A stretch of 64,000 nt of DNA from Fimbriimonadaceae bacterium (GCA_020850355.1 JADZEX010000012.1:18967-82966), one strand, 5' to 3'; positions 41,215 to 50,909 are shown, counted from the first letter of the stretch. Notes: a model not told the origin generated them from the letters alone. Numbers and translations are program-made.

Positions 41215-42791
41215 GCCCGCCGCGCCGGACGCTCGGCTGGGTCTTCCTGGCCGCCGCCGGGTTCTACCTGTTGACCGCCTCTTATGTCGCCACCGACGGC
41301 GATGCGCAGGGCGAGGTGGACGAGCTGGCGGTCAGCGGGCTCAACTTGCGGCCGAACCACCTGCTGCAAACGGTGCTAAACCGGGCCGTGCTGGCCACCT
41401 GGCAAGCGGTGGGGTTCACTGGCCTGCCGTTCATCCCGTTGCAGACCCTCAACGCGCTGCTCGGCGGCCTGACCGTGGTGCAGGTGCTGCTGCTGCTGTC
41501 GCGCTGCAGCGGCTCGCTGCGCCTGGCTGGCTGGGGCGCGGCCATCTTCGCGCTCTCCTGGGCGCCCTGGTTCCACTCTCGGGTGGCCGAGACCGGCATC
41601 ACTCCGATGCCGCTGCTGCTGGCCGCCGTGCTGCTGCTGCTGCGGCCGGCCGCCGAGCGGCCGCGCTACACCGCGGGGTGGGCCGGCGCTTGTCTGGCGA
41701 TGGCGGCGCTGCTGTCGTTCAACCTGGTCCTGCTGGCTCCCTGGCTGCTGCTCCAAGTGGCGCTCAGTGAGCCGCGCGAACGGCGTCTGCCGGCCGTCGC
41801 CGGCGGGCTGCTGAGCCTGACCCTGCTGTTGGGTGGTCCGTACCTCGTGGCGGGCCAGGCGGCCGGGGCCAGCACGCCCGGTGAGTTCGTCGCCTGGCTG
41901 ACGCACCACCCGGTGCAGACCGAGGTCAAGGTCGGCGGCGGCGGCCTGGTTGGCGTGGCCCGCGCCCTCGGCGGGCTGGGCCGGTTGTGGTTTCCGTACT
42001 CGCACGGCGAGACCGCGCTGAAAGCCGTCCTGAAGGGCCAGGAAGTGGCCACCGACCCGGCCGACTGGCTGACCTTCGGCCGCAACGCCCTGGCGACGCT
42101 GCTGTTCCTGGTCCTGGTGCCGCTGGGCATGTGGCGTTCACGCCGCCGGCCCGGCGCGGCGATGATGACTGGTGCGGCGCTGCTGACTGGCCTCTTCGCG
42201 ACCCAGTGGCAGGGCAGCGACCCGCAGTTCTGGCTGCCGGTGTACCCTTTCCTGCTGCTCTTCGGCCTGCTGGCGGTGCGCCCCCTGGCGGCCTGCTGGC
42301 GGCGAGCGGTGGCACCGCTGGGCGGCCTGTTCCTGCTGCTGTTGCTGACCGCCAACCTGCCGTTGTGGGCGCCGACGCCGCTCTACCACCGTTGGGACGA
42401 GCGTTGGGAGCGGGTCTTTCGGGTGCGCGACCGGGTCGAACAGCGCGCCCTGGTGCTGGTGCCGGGGCAGTCGGCCTTCTTCGGCGTGCCGCGTTACCGG
42501 CCCGACGTCGAGGTCTTCGACTTCGTCCAGCGGCCGCCGGCCGACCTGCGTGGCAGCGCCTGGCTCGGCTGGCTGCACACGCAGATCGACCGCGCCCAGG
42601 CGGCGGGCCGGGCGGTCTACCTTGAAGGGCTCACCGCGCCGCTGCGCGCGGAGCTGCTCTTGCCGTGGCAACTCGCGGCGGCCACCCGGCAGGTCGACCG
42701 GGCCGCCGCCGAGGCCGACCTCGCCGCACGGTATCGGCTGACTCCCGCGCCCGACCTCTGGGACGGCGTCCTGCGGGTCGAGGCCCGTTGA
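41211..42791 (+). CDS. Polytopic membrane protein, GT-C glycosyltransferase-like
   Basis: 526 residues with about 10-12 hydrophobic helices. The first loop after helix 1 carries acidic residues (TDGDAQGEVDELAV) where GT-C glycosyltransferases such as the GT39/ArnT class place their catalytic acid. A soluble C-terminal portion of about 130 residues follows. The resemblance is in topology and loop chemistry, not a clear family match; it may be DUF2723-like. It starts at GTG 41211 overlapping the PhyH stop. Confidence 0.6.
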   Translation: MSPPRRTLGWVFLAAAGFYLLTASYVATDGDAQGEVDELAVSGLNLRPNHLLQTVLNRAVLATWQAVGFTGLPFIPLQTLNALLGGLTVVQVLLLLSRCSGSLRLAGWGAAIFALSWAPWFHSRVAETGITPMPLLLAAVLLLLRPAAERPRYTAGWAGACLAMAALLSFNLVLLAPWLLLQVALSEPRERRLPAVAGGLLSLTLLLGGPYLVAGQAAGASTPGEFVAWLTHHPVQTEVKVGGGGLVGVARALGGLGRLWFPYSHGETALKAVLKGQEVATDPADWLTFGRNALATLLFLVLVPLGMWRSRRRPGAAMMTGAALLTGLFATQWQGSDPQFWLPVYPFLLLFGLLAVRPLAACWRRAVAPLGGLFLLLLLTANLPLWAPTPLYHRWDERWERVFRVRDRVEQRALVLVPGQSAFFGVPRYRPDVEVFDFVQRPPADLRGSAWLGWLHTQIDRAQAAGRAVYLEGLTAPLRAELLLPWQLAAATRQVDRAAAEADLAARYRLTPAPDLWDGVLRVEAR

Positions 42792-43184
42792 TCAGCCGGT
42801 GGTCGACTGGCCAACCAGCACCAGGTAGCCGTCAGGGTCGACCACACTGAACTCGCGCATCTCGTAGGGCTGCACCTCGATCGCGCTGCACTCCACGCCA
42901 GCGGCCAGCCAGGTCTCGCGGACCTGCTCCAACTGGCTGGTGTAGAAGTACAGAATCACCTCACGGTGACCGTGGCTGTGGTCCAGCGGAATGTCGGCCC
43001 CGGTCTCGTCGTGGTCGTGCCCCAGGCCGAGCATCAGGCTGACCTCGCCGTGTTGCAGGAAGGCCCAGGTGACCTGCCCTTCGTGCTCCAAGTGGTTCTT
43101 CTTGACGAACCCCATCCGCTCATAGAAAGCGGCCGTCGCCAGCACATCCACGACGCTGACGATCGGCACCAGGCTGCGTAGCAT
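42792..43184 (-). CDS. VOC-superfamily (glyoxalase/bleomycin-resistance-like) protein
   Basis: 130 residues: LVPIVSVVDVLATAAFYERM opens the first beta-alpha-beta-beta-beta unit, and SVVDPDGYLVLVGQ closes the second, as in VOC metalloenzymes and small-molecule-binding proteins. GGGAGA precedes ATG 43184. Convergent with the membrane protein gene, with the stops touching. Substrate unknown. Confidence 0.8.
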   Translation of the reverse strand: MLRSLVPIVSVVDVLATAAFYERMGFVKKNHLEHEGQVTWAFLQHGEVSLMLGLGHDHDETGADIPLDHSHGHREVILYFYTSQLEQVRETWLAAGVECSAIEVQPYEMREFSVVDPDGYLVLVGQSTTG

Positions 43185-43403
43185 CGGTGCGTTCTCCCAT
43201 CCGCAGTCTGACGTCGGCGACGCGATCCGGTTCAGCGCCAGGTGACGGAGTTGTCGACCCACTTGACGACTTTTCAGTCGGCGCCGGGCTGCTGCTCTGC
43301 TCGCAACGGCGCCGGCCGGCTGGTGAGAGTGTTGCAGCGGCCGGCGGTGGAGGCCACCGGCCAGCCTGGCGGGGCCGTTCGAAGCCACCCGAGGAGGTCG
43401 CGG

Positions 43404-44648
43404 ATGCACAGTTCCTGGACCCGTTGGTTGCTCGCCGCGCTCCTGCTCAGCGGCGCGGCGAACCGCGTCGCAGCGCAGGCTTGCGCCGAGTGCCACAAGG
43501 CGGTGACGCCGGCGATTGTCAGCGACTGGAAGCTCAGCAAGCACGCCCAGAACGAAGTGACCTGCGCGGTCTGCCACGGCACCGAACACAACGGCCCGCA
43601 GAATGTCGAAAAAGCCGGCATCCCGACGCCGGAGGTCTGCAAGGACTGCCACGAAGAGCAGGTCACGCAGTTCTCGAAGGGCAAGCACGCGCTGGCCTGG
43701 GCGGCGATGGACGCGATGCCGACCATCCACTTTCAGCCGATGGCGATGACGCAGGGCAAGAAGGGCTGCGGCGGCTGCCACAAGATTGGCCTCAAGAGCG
43801 AGGATGAGATTGCCGACCTGAAGAAGGCCGGCGCTGGCTTTGGGGTCGCCTCGTGCGATTCCTGCCACACTCGTCACACCTTCAGCAAGCTCGAAGCGCA
43901 ACAGCCGCAGGCCTGCATGACCTGCCACACGGGCTTCGATCACCCGCAGTGGGAGATGTACAGCGGCTCGAAGCACGGGGTGCGCTACCTGCTGAAGCAG
44001 AACAAGACCCTGCCGCCCGAGACCGCCGCACCGACCTGCCAGACCTGCCACCTCGCCGAGGGCAACCACAACGTGCGAACCGCCTGGGGCTTTCTGGGCC
44101 TCCGCCTGCCGCTGGCCGAGGACAAGGAGTGGCAGGCCGACCAGGTCACCATCCTGCAGGCCCTCGGCGTGCTGACCCCCGACGGCAAGCCGACCGCGCG
44201 GCTGGACCTGGCCAAGGGTGCCGACCTGCTGCGCGGCAGTCAGGCCGAGTGGCAGCGCGAGCGGGACAAGATGCTGAGCACCTGCGGCAACTGTCACAGC
44301 AGCAACTTCGCCAAGGCCGAACTGCAGCAGGGCGACGACATGATCCGCGCCGCTGACAAGCTGATGGCGCAGGGCATCAATCTGGTCGGCGACCTCTACA
44401 AGGAAGGCTTACTCAGCAAGCCGCAGAACTACGCCTACACCTTCCCCGACCTGCTGACCTTCCACGACGCCCCCAGCCGCATCGAGCAGCGCCTCTTCGT
44501 GATGTTCCTGGAACAGCGCAATCGCACGTTCCAGGGCACCTTCCACGCCAACCCGGACTACGCCCTGTGGTATGGCTGGAGCGCGATGCAGCAATCGCTG
44601 GGCGAGATCAAGGCTCTGGCCGAGGAACTCCGCGCCCGCAAGCGCTGA
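43404..44648 (+). CDS. Exported octaheme c-type cytochrome, hydroxylamine oxidoreductase-like
   Basis: 414 residues with signal peptide MHSSWTRWLLAALLLSGAAN. Exactly eight CXXCH haem sites: CAECH, CAVCH, CKDCH, CGGCH, CDSCH, CMTCH, CQTCH and CGNCH. The stretches HPQWEMYSGSKHGVRY and GNHNVRTAWGFLG, and the C-terminal NPDYALWYGW, match the octaheme HAO/ONR family, which works periplasmically on hydroxylamine, nitrite, hydrazine or related N compounds. Whether the catalytic Tyr cross-link of true HAO is present cannot be decided by eye. GAGGAGG precedes ATG 43404. No partner quinol oxidase or small cytochrome is adjacent. Confidence 0.85.
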   Translation: MHSSWTRWLLAALLLSGAANRVAAQACAECHKAVTPAIVSDWKLSKHAQNEVTCAVCHGTEHNGPQNVEKAGIPTPEVCKDCHEEQVTQFSKGKHALAWAAMDAMPTIHFQPMAMTQGKKGCGGCHKIGLKSEDEIADLKKAGAGFGVASCDSCHTRHTFSKLEAQQPQACMTCHTGFDHPQWEMYSGSKHGVRYLLKQNKTLPPETAAPTCQTCHLAEGNHNVRTAWGFLGLRLPLAEDKEWQADQVTILQALGVLTPDGKPTARLDLAKGADLLRGSQAEWQRERDKMLSTCGNCHSSNFAKAELQQGDDMIRAADKLMAQGINLVGDLYKEGLLSKPQNYAYTFPDLLTFHDAPSRIEQRLFVMFLEQRNRTFQGTFHANPDYALWYGWSAMQQSLGEIKALAEELRARKR

Positions 44649-44672
44649 TTCCGCGATCGCGGGGAGCACCCA

Positions 44673-44704
44673 CCACGGGCGGCGCGCCGAGGCGCCGCCC
44701 GTGG
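44673..44704. terminator. Strong hairpin between the cytochrome and the AAA_14 ATPase genes
   Basis: CCACGGGCGGCGC at 44673-44685 and its perfect complement at 44692-44704, with a 6-base loop, lying between the stops of two convergent genes (44648 and 44715). Probable bidirectional terminator. Confidence 0.7.
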
Positions 44705-44714
44705 GCGTTGGGTG

Positions 44715-45935
44715 TCACTCGGCCCAGAGCAGGCTGATCGGCGCCGTGTAGAGACGGTCGCCGAAGCTGGTGGTGGTATCGCCGGTGCCGAGCAGGTAGC
44801 CCGCCACCAGACGGTCACCGAGGCGCTCCCGCAGGCCCTGGAGCGGGCCAAACTCGCGGGCGCCAAAGGTGGCCCCGGTCTTCACCGCGATGGCCAGCAC
44901 CGTCCCGTCACGACGCTCCAGCAAGAAGTCCACCTCGCTGCCGTCGTGCGTCCGGTAATGGCAAAGGGCGGCGCTCTGCTCCGACCAGGCGAGGGCCTTC
45001 AGCAGCTCCAGGCCGACGAAGTTCTCGAGCAGTTGGCCCGCAACCAGGTCCAGCGCAGGCGGGGCTGTGAGCGCCAAGAGGTAGCCCAGCAGGCCGGTAT
45101 CGCCCAGCAGCAGTTTTGGCGTGCGGCTGAGCCGCTTGCTGAGGTTGCTGGCCCAGGCCGGCAGCGGGATCGCCACGAAGGCCTGCTCCAGGAGCGCGGC
45201 CTGACGTTGGACCACCCGCCGGTCCAACCCCACGCCGCGGCCGAGCTCGCTCCATTGCAGCAGCTGGCCGGCGCGGGTGGCCAGCAACTGGACCAGGCGC
45301 CAGGCGTCCTGGGCGGCCAGGAAGTCTCCGCCGCGGGGCAGGTCGCGCCGGATCACCGTATCGAGATACGCCTCGAACCAGCGACTGCGCCGGGTCTGGC
45401 TGGCACGCGCGACGGCTTCCGGGAAGCCGCCACGGAGGGCCAGTTGCAGGGCGTCGGTTCGCGACAGGGGCGGTGCGGCCGGTAACTCGGCGTTCCAGAG
45501 GCGGTCGACGCCGTTGGCAGTGACCCCCCGAATCTCCCCCTCGGCCAGCGGCCAGAGCGTCACGACCTCCAGCCGGCCGACCAGCGCCGAGGCCAGCTCC
45601 GGCACGCGCAACAGATCGGCCGAGCCGGTCAGGAGGTACTGCCCGGGTTGCCGGTCGGCGTCCACGCGCTCCTTGATGGCCCGGAACAGCACGGGCGCGA
45701 GCTGCACCTCGTCGATCACCGCCGGGGTACCCAACTCGGCCAGAAAGCCCCGTGGGTCGCTCTCCGCCGCGGCCAGCCGGGCCAGGTTGTCGAGCGAGGC
45801 ATACCGGCCGCCGCGACCTGCGGCCAACGCCTGCGCCAGCGTGCTCTTCCCGGTCTGGCGCGCGCCGTGCAGCACCACCACCGGCGTGTCAGCCAGCGCA
45901 GCCGTCAACCGAGCCTCGACATGACGTGCGTACAT
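44715..45935 (-). CDS. AAA_14/DUF4143-type ATPase
   Basis: 406 residues. Walker A GARQTGKST, the DEVQ Walker B in PAVIDEVQLAP, sensor-like LLTGSADLL, and a C-terminal DUF4143 domain (RWFEAYLDTVIRRDL, then DFLLERRDGTVLAIAVKTG). The C-terminal ExK-like end recalls PD-(D/E)XK nuclease-like folds seen in this family. These are widespread, mobile and of unknown role, and sometimes associated with defence or toxin-antitoxin contexts. Start ATG 45935. An inverted repeat lies about 50 bases upstream. Confidence 0.82.
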   Translation of the reverse strand: MYARHVEARLTAALADTPVVVLHGARQTGKSTLAQALAAGRGGRYASLDNLARLAAAESDPRGFLAELGTPAVIDEVQLAPVLFRAIKERVDADRQPGQYLLTGSADLLRVPELASALVGRLEVVTLWPLAEGEIRGVTANGVDRLWNAELPAAPPLSRTDALQLALRGGFPEAVARASQTRRSRWFEAYLDTVIRRDLPRGGDFLAAQDAWRLVQLLATRAGQLLQWSELGRGVGLDRRVVQRQAALLEQAFVAIPLPAWASNLSKRLSRTPKLLLGDTGLLGYLLALTAPPALDLVAGQLLENFVGLELLKALAWSEQSAALCHYRTHDGSEVDFLLERRDGTVLAIAVKTGATFGAREFGPLQGLRERLGDRLVAGYLLGTGDTTTSFGDRLYTAPISLLWAE

Positions 45936-45985
45936 CCCGCGATCATGCCGCGTTCGGCGACGAAAGTCAACCGGTCACCGTCGTA

Positions 45986-46010
45986 AATCTGTCCATCTCC
46001 CTGACAGATT
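45986..46010. repeat. Inverted repeat between the ATPase and glycosidase genes
   Basis: AATCTGTC at 45986-45993 and GACAGATT at 46003-46010, a 9-base loop, unusually A/T-rich for this genome. It could be the terminator of the glycosidase gene (stop at 46031) or an operator for the ATPase gene (start 45935). Confidence 0.45.
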
Positions 46011-46030
46011 CACGGTCGTTGAGGCCGTGC

Positions 46031-48049
46031 CTACCCGCGCTCGACCCGCACAAAGGCGACGCTGTGGGAGGGCAGCGAGAGGCGCAGGGCGGTCCCGGTT
46101 CGTTGCACCGGCAGCGGGTGCAGGACCTCGCTGGGGGCGGTCAGCAACGGGCTGGCTTCGGGGTCGGCCTGGCGCAGCAAGGTGGCCTGGGTGGCGCCGG
46201 GGACGAAGTCGTGGAGGTTGACCGCGATGGGCAGCTCGCGGTCCAGGCTGGCGTTGGCGATGATCAGGGTCAGGTGGCGGCCGTCGGCGCCGAGCATCGC
46301 CACGGCCGGGGTGAGGGGGCCGCCGAACTGACCGGCCGGCAGTTGCGGGTCGTCCCCGGCGGCCGGCACAAAGAACGGCGCCGTGCCGCTCAGTGCGACG
46401 ACCTCGTCGCCGAGGTGCTGGTTGACCAGTTGGTGCAGGAAGTACTGCAGCATCCGTGGCTCGGGCCGGTCGATGGCGATCACGCCGAAGCCGGGGGAGC
46501 GGCTGACATTCAAGAGCTGCCAGGCCGAGGCGCCGGCCAGGAGGTCCTCGCGAGCGTAGTGAATCAGCCGCACCGCGCGGTGCAGCAGCCCCCAGGAGTT
46601 GCCGTTGCGGAGCACGCCGTCGGCGACGCTGCCGGCGGGTCCGCTCATGTGGAGGCCCCACTCGGTGTCGAACTGGACGACCGGCCGCTGCGGGTTGTAG
46701 GCCCGGATCAGCGCGTCGGTGCGGCGGATGCGGTCGAAGATAAACTGGTTGAAGCCGACCGCGACGGCCTCGAACTTGCGGCGGGCGGCCTCGCCGAACC
46801 CGGCGTAGTAGTGCGCCACGACGAAGTCGTAGTGGCCGGCGGCACGGGCCAGGACGTTGCTGCCCCAGGCCGTCTGTTCGGAGATGGCGATCCCCACGCG
46901 GGCCTGCGGGTCGACCGCCTTAACGGCCTGCGAGACGGCGACCACCTGCGCGGCGTAGGCGTCGCCGCTGGGGTAGGCGGCCCCGTGGTTGGTGCCCCAG
47001 GTGGAGCTGTAGGGTTCGTTGGCGACCTCCCACCAGCGGAAGCCGTACCCCCGCTGCTGACTGTGCCGCACGGCGTCGGCCCAGCGGGCGGGCTCGACCT
47101 TGCGGTTGGCGCCCTGGTCTTCCAGCTCGATCACGACGTTCGCACGCGGCAGGTTGAGCTGCCGGCAGAGCTGGTCGATCCGGTCGAGCGCGGCCTCGAC
47201 CGGGTAGGTCTCGTCGCCGACCGCGTAGAAGCGGGTCATCGGTAGTTGCAGCTCGGCGACGGCGCTGACCTGGGCCGGGTTGAGCGTGAACTCGCCCGCC
47301 CGGTTGTAGGGATGGCCAGTCCAGCCGCTGACGCGGTGGAACGAGACCCCGCCGACCTCGCGGCGGACTGCCCGGACGACCTGGCCGGCCTGGACCTCCA
47401 GCACCGTCGTGGCTCCGGGTCGGAGCGGCTCCGTGAGCGGCGTGTGGGTCAGCGTGGCGGGGTTGATCAGCCGAAACGGATCCGGGTTGGGAGTCGCCAC
47501 GACGCTCAGGTCGTCGAGCCAACAGGTCCGCGCGACGGTCGCCCCGGGTTCGGGCCGGACCAGCACACTGAGGTGGCGGCAGACGTCGGCGAAGAACTCG
47601 GTGCCTTCGCGCAGCGGCAACTCGAAGCGCTGCCAGGCCGTCGTCAGCGCCAGGTTCCAGGTCCGCGGCCAGGGCGCGTCGCGGTAGGGATTCAGACTGG
47701 CGTAGGCGCACCAGCCGATGTTCAGCGGGCCGGGCTGGTCGGATCGCGCCCAAAGCGACAGGGTGTAGGTCTGCCCGGCCAGCGGCTGAATCGCCTGGGC
47801 GGGATCGATGATGCAGTAGCCGCGGCCGCCGGCCGGCTGGTGGACCCGAAAGCAGGCCTCGCCGCGATGGGGCTGGGTGGTGTCGCGGCTGAAGTTGGCC
47901 GGGATCTTGTACTCCTGCGCGCCCCACATCGCCCAGCCCGGCGGAATGCCACCCGGTGCCACCGGCTCCTCGAAGCCACCGTTCGGCACCAGGTTGTCGG
48001 CAGCCCACAGGGCGCCGGAACAGAGCAGCAGGCAGCCCAGCGCACGCAT
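46031..48049 (-). CDS. Exported clan-A-like glycoside hydrolase with N-terminal CBM
   Basis: 672 residues from ATG 48049 (GGGAGA upstream), signal peptide MRALGCLLLCSGALWA. Residues ~18-180 are a CBM4/9-like jelly roll (LVPNGGFEEPVAPGG, CWLDDLSVV). The TIM barrel carries the clan GH-A acid/base in WWEVANEPYSS (NEP) and a likely nucleophile in PVVQFDTEWGLH. A C-terminal beta domain follows. The plan resembles GH39/GH51/GH44-type enzymes, so a xylan- or arabinan-type substrate is possible but not shown. Divergent from the GHL10-like gene across 94 bases. Confidence 0.75.
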   Translation of the reverse strand: MRALGCLLLCSGALWAADNLVPNGGFEEPVAPGGIPPGWAMWGAQEYKIPANFSRDTTQPHRGEACFRVHQPAGGRGYCIIDPAQAIQPLAGQTYTLSLWARSDQPGPLNIGWCAYASLNPYRDAPWPRTWNLALTTAWQRFELPLREGTEFFADVCRHLSVLVRPEPGATVARTCWLDDLSVVATPNPDPFRLINPATLTHTPLTEPLRPGATTVLEVQAGQVVRAVRREVGGVSFHRVSGWTGHPYNRAGEFTLNPAQVSAVAELQLPMTRFYAVGDETYPVEAALDRIDQLCRQLNLPRANVVIELEDQGANRKVEPARWADAVRHSQQRGYGFRWWEVANEPYSSTWGTNHGAAYPSGDAYAAQVVAVSQAVKAVDPQARVGIAISEQTAWGSNVLARAAGHYDFVVAHYYAGFGEAARRKFEAVAVGFNQFIFDRIRRTDALIRAYNPQRPVVQFDTEWGLHMSGPAGSVADGVLRNGNSWGLLHRAVRLIHYAREDLLAGASAWQLLNVSRSPGFGVIAIDRPEPRMLQYFLHQLVNQHLGDEVVALSGTAPFFVPAAGDDPQLPAGQFGGPLTPAVAMLGADGRHLTLIIANASLDRELPIAVNLHDFVPGATQATLLRQADPEASPLLTAPSEVLHPLPVQRTGTALRLSLPSHSVAFVRVERG

Positions 48050-48143
48050 CGCGGTCTCCCGCCAGGCACTTCGCCGGCCGCCGCCGACTCCTGCGCAGGA
48101 GTCTCGCTGCGACCGCCGAAGGGGCGCTGACCCGGAGACCGCC

Positions 48144-50906
48144 ATGGCCCGCCTGCTGACCATCCTGCTGGTACTTGCGACGACGCTCCCGGCGTCGGCC
48201 GTGCAAGAGGTGATCGACCCCTGCGACTACCCCGATGCGGCGGCCGCGCAGGCGGTCTGGAAGGCCTCCGAGCGCAGCGCGCCGGTCGACCCGGTGAGTG
48301 TCGACGAGCGTCGCGCGCTGCGGCTGCCGGCCGACTTCACCGGCGACCTGGGACGGGCGGTCGTAGATCGCGACCTGCGGGTCGACCTCACCAAGTGGGA
48401 CCGCTTCAGCCTCGACCTGCGGGTGGCCGATCCCGGGCTGGTGGGCAGCTTCACGATCTACTTCCACAGCGGCAACGGCTGGTACGGCCACGGCTGCAGC
48501 GTCGGCACGAAGCGCTGGACGACGCTCAGCTTCACCCGCGCGGCCTTCCGCACCGAGGGCGAGCCGGCCGGCTGGGATCAGGTGGACCGGGTGCGGATCG
48601 CCGCCTGGCGCGGCGCCCGGCGCAGCGGCGAGGTGCTGATTGACAACTTCGTGCTGCACCGCGAGGAGGTCGTGATCGTCCTCGAAGCCCGCACGGTGCG
48701 CGCCGGCAACGAGGAGTCGAGTTCGGTGCAGGGGCTCGCCGAGCAGATGGAGTCCCTGCTGGCAGCGGCCGGGATTTCCTGCGGCGCGGTGACCGACGAA
48801 GAGGTCGAGGCCGGGGCCCTGCGCGACCGCAAGCTGGCGATCCTGCCGCACAATCCGCGGATGACCGCCGAGACCGCCGCGGCGGTGCGCACCTACTGTC
48901 AGGCCGGTGGCAAGCTGCTGGCGTTCTACGGCTACCACGCGGTGGTCAGCGAGCTGCTGGGGATCCGCCGCAAGGAGCCCGGCTGGAGCCAGCGGCAGTA
49001 CCCCACGCAGCTCGCGGAACTGCGCTTTGGGAACGAACCGATCGAGGGCCTGCCGCGCAGTGTGCCGCAGGACTCCTGGTGTCTCAGCGTCGTCGAGCCC
49101 GTGCCGGGCGTCTCGCAGGTGCTGGCGTGGTGGCACGACGGCGACGGCAAGAGCACTGGCTGGCCGGCGATGCTGCGCAGCGCCAACGGCATCTACATGA
49201 GCCATGTGCTGCTCAACGCTGGCGGTCCGAAGGTCCGGCTGGTGCAGGCGCTGGTGGGGCACTACGTGCCGAGCTTCTGGCCGACCGTGGCCGCGGCGGC
49301 GCTCCGCGGGCCGGAGCGGCTGGGCGCCTTCGACGATGTTGCCAGCGCGCGGGCCTGGATGCAGCAGCAACTGGCCACCGCCCCCCGGGCGGCCGAGGCC
49401 AGGGCCGCGCTGGCCGCCGCCGACACGGCCCGCGCCAAGGGCCGCGACGAGCTGGCGGCGCAACGCTACAGCCAGTGCGTCGAGGCAGCGCAGGAGGCCG
49501 ACGCCCAGCTCCGCCGGGCCTTCGTGCTGGTGCAGCCCAGCCGGCCCGCCGAGATGCGCGCCATCTGGAACCACAGCGGCACCGGCGCGCTGCCCGGCGG
49601 CTGGCCGGCGTCGATGCAGAACCTGCACGCCAGCGGCTTCAACGCGGTGCTGCCCAACATGCTCTGGGGCGGCCTGGCGCACTACCCCAGCGAGTTCCTG
49701 CCGGCCTCGGCGGTGGTCGGCCAGTCCGGTGACCAGATCGCCCAATGCGTCGCCGCGGCCCGGCCGTACGGGATTGAGGTCCACGTCTGGAAGGTCAACT
49801 GGAACCTCGGCAACGCGCCACAGGCCTTCCGCGACCAGCTCGCCGCGGCCGGCCGCCTGCAGCAGCAGGCCGACGGCACGACCATCCCGTGGCTCTGCCC
49901 AGGCAACCCCGTCAACCAGGACCTCGAAGCCAACGCCATGGTCGAGGTCGCGCGGAAGTACGAAGTCCACGGCGTCCACTTCGACTACATCCGGTACCCT
50001 GGCCAGGAGAGCTGCTTCTGTCCGACCTGCCGCCGCGCCTTCGAGGCCGGGGTGGGGCAGACCATCGCCAACTGGCCGGCCGATCTCAGCAAGCCTGAGT
50101 GGCGTGACCGCTGGACGCAGTTCCGCTGCGACAACATCAGCCGGCTGGTGCAGCGGGTGGCCACCGAAGTACGCCGGGTCAAGCCGCAGGTGAAGATCTC
50201 GGCCGCCGTGTTCAGCGACTACCCCGGCTGCCGGGTCGCCGTGGGGCAGGACTGGATCCACTGGATCCGCCAGGGCTGGCTCGACTTCGTCTGCCCAATG
50301 AACTACACCGAGAGCGACGCCAGCTTCGCCAGCATCCTGCAACGGCAGATGCCGCACCTGCAGGGCATGGTGCCGTACTACCCTGGCATTGGGGTGACCG
50401 CCTCACGCTCGACGTTGGCACCTGACGGGGCCGCGGCGCAGATCCAGATCGCCCGCCAGCTTGGCGCCGACGGCTTCACGGTCTTCGACTACGGCCGTGA
50501 GGTGGCCCTGCACGTGTTGCCGGAGCTGGGCCTGTCGACGCTCACCGATCCCACCGGCCCGCGGCCGCACAACGCACCGCGCTACACCTTCGACCTCGGC
50601 GAGCTGACCGACCGGCAGAGCTACGCCCGTTGGCTGGCGGCCAACGCGACGCAGGCGGTGCAGGTCGGTCGCGGCGCCGACCCCGCCGGGCGGCCGGTCA
50701 GCGGCGTCAGCGGGCAGGTCGTGCTGGAGGACCTGTTGGGGCAGCAGATCGCCGTGCTCGGGACAGCGCCGGCGACCGGCACCGCCACCTTCCAGGTGAC
50801 CCGCCCGAGCGGTCGCTATCGCGTCGCAGTGCGGGGCGAGGCGACGGTCGGCGGCGTCAAGCAGCCCTTCGTCACCCGCAGCGGCGTGCTCGTGTTTGGC
50901 GAGTGA
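48144..50906 (+). CDS. Exported GHL10 (glycosyl hydrolase-like 10, DUF187) protein
   Basis: 920 residues, signal peptide MARLLTILLVLATTLPASA. N-terminal beta-sandwich (~25-190), then an alpha/beta amidotransferase-like segment (LAILPHNPRMTAETAAAVRT). The GHL10 barrel carries MRAIWNHSGTGA, FNAVLPNMLWGG, GVHFDYIRYPG, CFCPTCRRAFE and DFVCPMNYTES. A C-terminal sandwich follows. GHL10 proteins are predicted glycosidases acting outside the cytoplasm. GGAG lies before the ATG. Converges on the unknown exported protein with only 3 bases between the stops. Confidence 0.8.
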   Translation: MARLLTILLVLATTLPASAVQEVIDPCDYPDAAAAQAVWKASERSAPVDPVSVDERRALRLPADFTGDLGRAVVDRDLRVDLTKWDRFSLDLRVADPGLVGSFTIYFHSGNGWYGHGCSVGTKRWTTLSFTRAAFRTEGEPAGWDQVDRVRIAAWRGARRSGEVLIDNFVLHREEVVIVLEARTVRAGNEESSSVQGLAEQMESLLAAAGISCGAVTDEEVEAGALRDRKLAILPHNPRMTAETAAAVRTYCQAGGKLLAFYGYHAVVSELLGIRRKEPGWSQRQYPTQLAELRFGNEPIEGLPRSVPQDSWCLSVVEPVPGVSQVLAWWHDGDGKSTGWPAMLRSANGIYMSHVLLNAGGPKVRLVQALVGHYVPSFWPTVAAAALRGPERLGAFDDVASARAWMQQQLATAPRAAEARAALAAADTARAKGRDELAAQRYSQCVEAAQEADAQLRRAFVLVQPSRPAEMRAIWNHSGTGALPGGWPASMQNLHASGFNAVLPNMLWGGLAHYPSEFLPASAVVGQSGDQIAQCVAAARPYGIEVHVWKVNWNLGNAPQAFRDQLAAAGRLQQQADGTTIPWLCPGNPVNQDLEANAMVEVARKYEVHGVHFDYIRYPGQESCFCPTCRRAFEAGVGQTIANWPADLSKPEWRDRWTQFRCDNISRLVQRVATEVRRVKPQVKISAAVFSDYPGCRVAVGQDWIHWIRQGWLDFVCPMNYTESDASFASILQRQMPHLQGMVPYYPGIGVTASRSTLAPDGAAAQIQIARQLGADGFTVFDYGREVALHVLPELGLSTLTDPTGPRPHNAPRYTFDLGELTDRQSYARWLAANATQAVQVGRGADPAGRPVSGVSGQVVLEDLLGQQIAVLGTAPATGTATFQVTRPSGRYRVAVRGEATVGGVKQPFVTRSGVLVFGE

Positions 50907-50909
50907 GGC

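Noticed and set aside
46920..50357. Minus-strand frame of about 1145 codons across the GHL10-like gene
   Set aside because: It crosses two well-supported genes on opposite strands and shows no domain pattern.
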